From Limnanthes douglasii subsp. nivea (taxonomy: Eukaryota > Streptophyta > Magnoliopsida > Brassicales > Limnanthaceae): 64,000 nt of DNA. The position numbers and the translations under genes were made by a program. Position 1 is the first letter of the stretch. Every line of letters starts with the position of its first letter. The notes beneath the pieces were generated by a model that was given only the letters and a program-made list of their open reading frames with translations, was not told where the DNA came from and did not search any database. Shown here piece by piece: positions 57,094 through 64,000 of the stretch. Location: NCBI GenBank assembly GCA_036936605.1, contig JAUPFV010000004.1, forward strand, positions 91,414,334 to 91,478,333, written 5' to 3'.

Positions 57094-58049
57094 TCATCCC
57101 CTTCTTCGGAAGAATTCGCCCACGAATTCTCAGCTTCATCATCCTCAGCAGCAGTGGTAAATGGCACTAGGTACTTCACGTTGAAAATGTTATGGGTCTT
57201 CATGTGGCTGAGAAGTTTCAACCTGTATGCATTGGGATTAATCTTTTCAATTTCAAACGGACCCACCTTCCTCGCAGCCAACTTATTGTACTCGTGTGCA
57301 GGATAGCGATCCCTAGTCAAAACAGCCCATACAAAGTCTCCAACTGCAAACTCCACCAGGCGGCGCTTCTTATCTATGGCAATCTTGTACTTCTGTGTTG
57401 TTTCCTCCAGGTGTTTGCGGGTGTTCACATGGATATCCCATAGATCAGCAATGGCGTTCTTGACCTTAGGTGGGACCTTATCAAGCGTTGGGAAAGCTAA
57501 GTCCATAGGACCTCGTGGGTTATAACCATAGACTACCATGAAGGGACTATACCCAGTACTGCGCTTGTGGTGCCTGTTGTAGGCGAACTCAACATGATAA
57601 AGGCGGGAATCCCATGCTTTCAAGTTCCCAGAGACCTCTGTGCGTAACATGTTGGCTAACGTTCGATTAGTTACCTCGGTTTGGCCGTCTGTCTGCGGGT
57701 GATATGCGCTGCTAAAACTCAGCTTCGTGTTTATGAGGCGCCACGAACTCCTCCAAAAATGCCTCACAAACCCCGCATCGCGATCAGAAACTATATTCAA
57801 GGGTAGACCATGTAAGCGGTAGACCTCACAAAAGTATAAATTAGCAACATTCACAGCATCTGTGGTTTTCTTGCATGCAATAAAGTGGGCCATCTTAGAA
57901 AACCTGTCAACCATTACAAAAATAGAATCGTTACCTCTTTGTGTTCTTGGCAGCCCAGAGATGAAATCCATGCTGACGCTTCGCCACGGTCCTTCCGGTA
58001 TTGGGAGTGGTAGGTATAGACCTGCGTTGGAGGATATACCTTTTGCCAC
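56925..58049 (-). pseudogene. Chromovirus integrase core and C-terminus
   Basis: 374 intact codons: SMDFISGLP (first Asp), NIVSDRDAGF (second Asp), SAYHPQTDGQTEVTNR (Glu), a helical linker, and the GPF/Y module (KVGPFEIEKINPNAYRL...IFNVKYL). An acidic tail (AEDDEAENSW...EEGDDDVV) leads into the LTR-encoded end. No chromodomain motif is visible. The core residues are complete; only upstream breaks silence it. Confidence 0.88.
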
Positions 58050-59039
58050 TTGGCAAACCCGACAACCAACTACAAAACGGATGACATCTCACCTCAAATG
58101 CGGCCAAAAGAACTGACTGGATACAGAGTGAAGGGTTTGATCTCTACCCCCATGGCCCTCTTTGTGTCTCTTTTGTATAATCAGTAACCTCAAACTGTCC
58201 TCAGGAACACAAAGTAAATTACCTTTGAAGAGGTAATCGTTGCTCACTACAAAATCTTTTCTCAGACCTGCACTGACGTCCTCTAGAATAAGACCAAAAT
58301 ATGGATCGGTAGCCAATATATCCTTCATCATCTCGAATCCCACAACTTCTCCTTCCATACAAATCATCATGCTGCGTCGACTCAGTGCGTCAGCTACGCG
58401 GTTAACTATCCCCGAAGTATATTTAATGGAAAAGGTAAATTGTTGAGTAAATGCTGCCCAATGTGCATGACGGGAAGAGAGTTTCTCATGACTCTGCAGA
58501 TGCTTTAAGGCATCATGATCGGTGTACAGGACAAAGTCATTGTAGGCCAAGTAGGAACTCCAGTGCTTCAAAGCTTGTACAACTGCATAGAACTCCTTGT
58601 CATAGGTGTTATAGTTAAGTTTAGCTCCACTTAACTTTTTGCTGAAGTATGCTACAGGGCGACCTCGTTGGCTGAGTACAGTACCAATGCCCAATCCAGA
58701 TGCATCACAATGCAATTCAAATCCTGTAGAAAAGTCAGGTAAAACCAGAATCGGTGCAGTGGTAAGTCTTACCTTGATTTCTTCAAACGCCTTAGCTGCT
58801 TCAGGGGTCCAACATAATGTCTTGCTCTTCATACACTCTGTAATGGGAGCCATAACAGTGCTGAAGTTATGTATGAACCGTCTGTAAAAGGAGACCAATC
58901 CGTGAAAAGAGCGGACTTCAGTGATGGAAGTAGGAATAGGCCAGTCTCGCACGGCTTCTACTTTCGACTGATCCACTGAAAGCCCATCTTTTGACACAAC
59001 ATACCCAGGAAGATGACCGAATCTGTCATAAAACAACAC
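58050..59039 (-). pseudogene. Chromovirus RT thumb, RNase H and integrase zinc module
   Basis: Open frame reading SKDGLSVDQSKVEAVRDWP, LVSFYRRFI, then RNase H with CDASGLGIGTVLSQ, YDKEFYAVVQAL and YTDHDALKHL, ending DALSRR. The integrase HHCC module follows (RHKEGHGG ... CRVCQ), with an in-frame TGA at about 58087 between the His and Cys pairs. Confidence 0.87.
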
Positions 59040-60766
59040 TTATCGAGTCCTCCATAAAACTTCTCTCGCCTCAAAACAACCAACACCTCACGTAAGTACT
59101 GGAGATGCAGCTCTTCCGTGGTACTATAAATAAGAATATCATCAAAGTACACAACATGAAATTTTCCGATGAATGGGCGAAATACCTGGTTCATAACCCG
59201 CATGAACGTGCTAGGAGTGTTAGAAAGACCGAATGTCATTACCATCCATTCAAACAGGCCTTCTCGGGTCTTGAAGGCTGTTTTCCACTCATCCCCCATA
59301 CGAATACGAATCTGGTGGTATCCGCTCTTCAAATCCAGCCTCGTAAACACAGTAGCACCATTCAATTGATCCAGTAAATCATCAAGGCGAGGAATAGGAA
59401 ACCGATACCTGACTGTAATTTTGTTGATAGCCCGGCTATCCACACACATTCTCATTGAGCCACCCTTTTTTGGTGTTAATAGTGCAAGAACCGCACAAGG
59501 ACTAAGACTCTCCCGGATGTGGCATTTCGTTAACAGTTCCTCCACCTGTCTGCGGAGCTCTTCATGCTCTTTTGGGCTCATCCGATAATGCGGTCGGTTT
59601 GGTAGACTAGCACCCAGTACAAGGTCAATCTGGTGTTGGATATCTCTCAATAGAGAAAATCCTGTAGGTAAAGTATCAGGAAAGACAACAGAGAATTCTG
59701 CTAAAAGCGGCCGAACTCGCTCAGGTATACCAGCAAATGGATCAGTACTAAATTCTTTAACCACCAAAATATAGATAATCCCTGTTTCATGAGCATGTTC
59801 TATAAACGCCTTTCGAGCTAGAAAGTTCTTACCCGACTCCTTTGATACTGCAAGGGCAGGTTTTGGAGAAACCTCTCTAGTTGGTGCGAATATGAACCTG
59901 ACATTATTCCATATAAAATTGTAGCGGTTCCTCCTACCATCATATGTGACACTTCTATCATATTGCCAGGGTCGGCTTAGCAACAAGTGACACGCATCCA
60001 TCCCAATAACATTGCACCAAGCTTTATTTCTATAGTTACCAACATAGAAATATACCAGACATCTTCTAGAGATACTTACCTCACTACCTTTCTTTAACCA
60101 GGCAAGCTTGTAGGGGTTTTGGTGGTCTTCTGTTTTCAGGGCTAGTTTCTGGACAACTTCTTCAGAGATAACATTTTCACAGCTCCCTGAATCAATAACG
60201 AATTTGCATACCTTTCCCCCAATAGTACAAGTCGATTGGAAAATATTGTTCCGTAGCCAACCATCCCCATCACTTTTGGCTTTCGGCGTCAGGCAGATAC
60301 GCCTTGGAACCAATGCCTGACCAATATCTCCTCCAGTAACCTGGTCCTCTGGAACCTCATCAACAACATCCTCTGGTTCTTCATCAAACCGTGACTCACC
60401 CTCTAGGGAAAAATCAGCAGTGTCAGCGAACAGACCCCTCGGGTGTTGTGGTTGTTTTCGTAATTTTGGACACTGTAAAGAAACGTGCCCTAGTTCATGA
60501 CAATGGTAGCACCAGACCTGTGAGGAAGTAACTATGCGACTAGGGTCCTGCAAATTAGCACCTGTGCACATAGGAGAAGCAGTTGGCACTCCTGGGTTAG
60601 GGCTTGGAACCGTTCTTTTGGGGAATGCCAATGAATTTGTTCTGGCAGTATCTCCTCCATAAGGCCTTCGTGAAAGGGCTTTCTCCAGATGCACTGCGCG
60701 CTGATGTGCTTCAGACACATTCACAGGGTCGAACATATTCAGCTGGTCCTGAAACTGTTGTCGCAT
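59040..60766 (-). pseudogene. Chromovirus gag end, CCHC, protease and RT
   Basis: A long open frame of about 575 codons. CCHC knuckle CYHCHELGHVSLQC (about residues 83-96 of the frame), protease active site FVIDSGSCENVIS, then RT: LTPKKGGSMRMCVDSRAINK, PIPRLDDLLDQL, FTRLDLKSGYHQIRI and the catalytic YFDDILIYS. All main RT residues are present. A frameshift near 59030, just after the CFMTDSVIFLG block, ends the frame. Confidence 0.88.
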
Positions 60767-60789
60767 CCCCCCTATATAGCGAGATACTA

Positions 60790-61542
60790 GCTGATCTGCT
60801 GAATCAGTAATATATACACGGTTTTGTAGCGTGAAAAATCGTTAGTGTACTCGTCAACAGTCTTTGACCCTTGTTCAAGGTTTTGGAACTGCTGATACAT
60901 TATACGGGTATAGTTGTAAGGCGAAAACGCAGCCCTCATGTGCTTCACAAACTTAGCCCAAGTTGTTATTTTTGGCTTACCGTGCCTTGATCTGGTCTGC
61001 TTGAGCTGTTGCCACCAGGATGCAGCTCGGCCTCGGAACATAGTTGTAGCCAACTATACCCGTTTTGCATCCGGAACCTCCTTGGAATCAAGGACTTCTT
61101 CAACTGAGGTGATCCAATCTAAAAACTCTTTTGGTGCAAGACCCCCTTGGAACTCTGGGATCTCCAATCTGAATCCAGATTCCCACCGGTTGTTGGCGTT
61201 CAGATCAGAATCTCTCGGTGGCGGCTGCTCAAAGACTTGGTCACGACAGTCTTGTGGTGAGTATTGACCCCTAACTTGTTCTCGCCGAGGAGCAAATGGA
61301 TTCCGCTCGCGGCCGATCTCTCTCTCAGATCCTGACGGCTGGTTGCTCGAACCTGGAGCTCGAAATCCGCTGGTTTGATTGTTCAACAGCCTGTGTAGTG
61401 CTTCTTGTACGTCTCTCAACTGATTTCCCAACGAGTGCATCTGTTCACCAACCTGGGATTGGAATTGACCGAATTCATCACGGTCGACCGATTCGGTGAT
61501 CGGAAGAGTGGACTTCCCTCGAAAAGATCGTTTTGGCGGCAT
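60790..61542 (-). pseudogene. Chromovirus gag
   Basis: Capsid precursor starting MPPKRSFRGK at 61542. It has a Gln/Arg-rich N-terminal half, then LEIPEFQGGLAPKEFLDWI and FRGRAASWWQQLK, typical of plant gypsy gag. One in-frame TAG sits at 61051-61053. A single frameshift near 60830 (in a T-run) shifts into the frame carrying VSRYxGGMRQQFQDQL. Otherwise well preserved. Confidence 0.82.
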
Positions 61543-61574
61543 ACCGTCGTTACCCACGCCGTAGGAACTCTGAA

Positions 61575-61584
61575 TCTGATACCA
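61575..61584 (-). other. tRNA-iMet primer-binding site
   Basis: TGGTATCAGA, matching the initiator-Met primer site TGGTATCAGAGC at its first ten bases, directly inside the 5' LTR. Confidence 0.8.
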
Positions 61585-61587
61585 ATA

Positions 61588-62104
61588 TGGAGGCGACTGG
61601 TTTGAAATACAGTCGTCGGCTGTAGAAATCAAGAGGAAGAAGACAAAACAACCGATGGATAGTTCTAACCCTAGGTTAGAATAAATGAGACTTTAAAGAA
61701 AAATCAAAATTCTATTAAAAAAAAGTCTACGGCAAAACTAGGGTTTGAGAGCCTTTTATAGAAGTGCTCGAAACCCTAGCCCAAAATTACAGCCTTTTTT
61801 CTTATGTAATAAAATAAAGACCAGTCCAATTTCAAAGCGATTGGAGCTGGTTAAGTATTTTAATAAAATCTAAATAAAATAGAAAAATGTAAAACATTTA
61901 ATAAAACAGCAAAACGAGGGTGTAAACGACTAAATTTAGGGCCTGGACTTCATCACATCGTGATGCTTTCAAAAATCGTTGGGCTTCTTGATGCGTTCAA
62001 TTTGAGTGGTCGCATCGCCTAATTCTGATATCTGGGCCCCAAATAAAGCCTATTTCCGTTTGTCTAAAAGGGCCATATAGTCATGGGCTTGTGCAACTAC
62101 ATCA
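61588..62104 (-). repeat. 5' LTR of the chromovirus-like element
   Basis: Minus strand starts TGATGTAGTTGC and ends GCCTCCA (TG...CA), 517 bp, two bases before the primer-binding site. Positions 61667-62104 match the 3' LTR. Confidence 0.8.
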
Positions 62105-62109
62105 TAAGG

Positions 62110-63570
62110 CCATGCTTTTAGGCCCACTCTACTATAGCCATGGCATCATTCCCCTTATACATAAGCTTGATTTTTCTAAACGACTAACACGATCGTCAGT
62201 ATAGCTTTGGGATTTTGACATAAAGTTCATGTTTCATATTTGTCATCAAAATCTAAGATTTGATAGACTTCTTCACATAAAATTCAGGTGGAAATTCTAT
62301 TATTTTCATACGACAATCCATAACCCATATGATAGTCCAAACCGATAGAGGCTCTAACAATATTGGCTTCTGATCTGGTGCATAACTAAAATCTTATATA
62401 GGGACCTTATGTACTAATCAAAGGTCGGATTCATGAACTTAAATAACAAAACCAAATACAAGGTTGTGATAATAGGTCTTCGGTTCACTCACATTTATAG
62501 ACCACATATATAAAGCTATTTTCAGGCTATTAACTTGTGGTCAATCGTGTACTAATCTAAACTAAGGCCGAGAAATAAATACTTACCCTCTACTTACATA
62601 ATCTTCACAACAAAGCTGCTAAACTTGAACAAATGAAGTAAGAGAAAAATTCTCTAGCAAAAAACTTAATAGTTAACGTATTTCGTTCTTCTGGGGATGT
62701 GTTAAATATAATACATAAGTAGTCTTTCAAGAAAAGATAATCTATCTATGAACCTAGGTAAACCAAATAAGCAGATTTATCATCAAATTTCATGTTCATT
62801 GAATAAACTTTTTATGTCTGATACTTGTGGATGACTGGTATTCTATATAGGTTTGGCCTCGTTAACCCTTTCAAATATAGAATACCAGTCATCCACAAGT
62901 ATCAGACAATAAGCATCAAACATGGTATGTCTGATACTTGTGGATGACTGGTACTCTATATTTGAATGGGTTAACGAGACCACTTTTAAGGTGCTTTAGT
63001 CATGAAAAGTTACCCTTCATATTTGAAGAACTTCATGAGGATGAATGAGGTTCCCATTATCGGTGTAAAACTCTATACGTAAGTCTGTTATTGGTAGGAT
63101 AATTATGGCCAACTATACAAGCATATGCAAAAACTTTGATCCAAAATTTACAAATACGATTTAGGTCTCATATGTACTTTTTGAATCATTTCTCAAAGCC
63201 ATTCATTTTGATAGATGGATCTTTGACATGGTAGAACCACTACCAACTGCACCAGGAGGTCTATAATTCTTATTGGTGGTAGTAGGTTACTTCTACAATG
63301 TGTATAACCTTCACCTTTGGGAAAAATCAAGCAAAAAGGTCATTAAATTTCTCAAAACAAACATATGACGTAAATATGGGGTTTTTGGTGTGATAACCGC
63401 TAACAAAGAACTATAATTCCAAAATTCTTAACTAGTACTATTCAGCCAAACTAGAGGAATCAAAAAACATTTTCAGCATCGTCTCATACCCTAAGAAATG
63501 GGCAAGCTAAAGTAAGTAACCAACCGAACCTTCTTGGATAACATACACCACATTCTCTAATAAACAATAA
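62110..63570 (+). pseudogene. Tat-like gypsy RNase H and integrase, right part of split element
   Basis: Plus strand: a degraded RNase H with a TDRGSNNIG-type first-Asp block near 62330-62370. After a palindromic insertion at 62815-62981, integrase phrases FDRWIFDMVEPLPTAPGG, SSKKVIKFLKTNI, KYGVFGVITANKE (second-Asp region) and VTNRTFLDNI (Glu replaced). Continues the RT at 55985-56600. Confidence 0.65.
62815..62981. repeat. Three-arm palindromic cluster
   Basis: A 33-bp segment (62815-62847, TGTCTGATACTTGTGG...) is followed by its exact inverse (62876-62908) and then by a third copy in the first orientation (from 62928). The second and third form a 54-bp inverted repeat, 62855-62908 / 62928-62981, with three mismatches and a 19-nt loop. 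Confidence 0.95.
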
Positions 63571-63619
63571 ATAATTTTACATATACTATTCATGAAGTTT
63601 TGGCAGTGTCTACTCTGAA

Positions 63620-64000
63620 TACAATCAAATAAAAATGCATTTTGAGGATTAATAACATATTACCTTCATGATTGAATAAGGCTTACACTACTATAAAGTC
63701 ATGCATTTTATCCTAAAAAACAGAGGAGAAACTTACCCAATATTGGCAAAGAAAATGTTCTCCAGTTAGCTCAGATCAAATTTACAATCATACTTTAATG
63801 ATATGTTAGTAACAAGTAGTCATACGTCGATTACCTACCTAACTTTCCAGAAATCCGTGAGAACCTCCACATAGTAAACTTAAAATTGGATCTAGAGAAA
63901 TGCATATCTATTGTCTACTCATGAAATTTTATAATGTACTTGGTTATAGAGAAAACTTTAGCTAGACCTTATGTAACTTTCTAATACACAAATTATATAG
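63620..64000 (+). pseudogene. Gypsy RT fragment at window edge
   Basis: Reads LHYYKVMHFILKN, YPILAKKMFSS, YFNDMLVTSSHTS and LKLDLEKCIS, the RT middle and catalytic-loop region (YIDD now YFND). It lies after an integrase, so it belongs to another copy or a rearrangement. It continues past the window. Confidence 0.65.

Larger units (their letters stand above)
56656..62104 (-). mobile_element. Nearly complete chromovirus-like Ty3/gypsy element
   Basis: 5.4-kb LTR retrotransposon: 5' LTR, PBS, gag, CCHC, protease, RT, RNase H, integrase, 3' LTR. The direct terminal repeats differ at about 20 of 437 compared positions by hand, so it is the youngest large element here. Four coding breaks are seen (see parts). 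The 3' LTR lacks its last ~75 bp. Motif wording (RRPYRMSP-type, SAYHPQTDGQTEVTNR, IFNVKYL) fits the chromovirus branch, though no chromodomain is apparent. Confidence 0.88.

Overview
This window is nuclear DNA from a flowering plant, probably a eudicot. It is AT-rich, carries intron-containing genes with GT-AG splice sites, and is dominated by decayed plant transposons: Tat-like and chromovirus-like Ty3/gypsy, Ty1/copia, MULE and L1-type LINE. There are also plant-specific NAC and PMD/MAIN-like domains and pieces of plastid DNA. Nothing in it is bacterial or viral.

Layout. 1.4-3.4 kb: decayed LINE (+). 5.0-11.7 kb: two intronless cyclin B copies (both -) on either side of a Tat-like gypsy element (+) that has lost its 3' LTR. 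12.0-17.5 kb: a hairpin-rich block with a broken MAIN-like (plant mobile domain) gene, two divergent small Myb/SANT-like ORFs, a direct repeat and a 102-bp near-perfect palindrome. 17.7-19.86 kb: MULE transposase with an OTU-protease-like tail (-), cut by a copia element (-, 19.86-22.6 kb). 22.6-24.3 kb: an unrecognised broken ORF and a 75-bp tandem repeat. 24.5-27.3 kb: gypsy pieces in inverted orientation. 29.2-30.8 kb: alternating purine-pyrimidine repeats, a cluster of perfect hairpins and a tRNA-derived SINE.

31.8-39.4 kb is the only island of intact genes: a linker-histone (GH1)/AT-hook protein (+, 5 exons), a nucellin/Asp1-like aspartic protease (+, 8 exons), and an ATAF-type NAC transcription factor (-, 3 exons) convergent with the protease. 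All three models join cleanly in phase. They are separate functions (chromatin, secreted proteolysis, stress or senescence transcription) with no sign of one pathway.

40.3-46.2 kb: very decayed Tat-like gypsy (+) with a duplicated gag. 46.2-55.4 kb: mostly AT-rich, with a second MULE-OTU scrap, a LINE scrap, tandem repeats, a possible orphan promoter, and plastid rps14 and psbB pseudogenes. 56.0-64.0 kb: a nearly complete chromovirus-like gypsy (-, 56656-62104) nested inside an older Tat-like gypsy (+). Its pol reading frame ends inside its own LTR. A three-copy palindromic cluster lies at 62815-62981.

All assignments come from reading the sequence and translations by eye. No searches were run.
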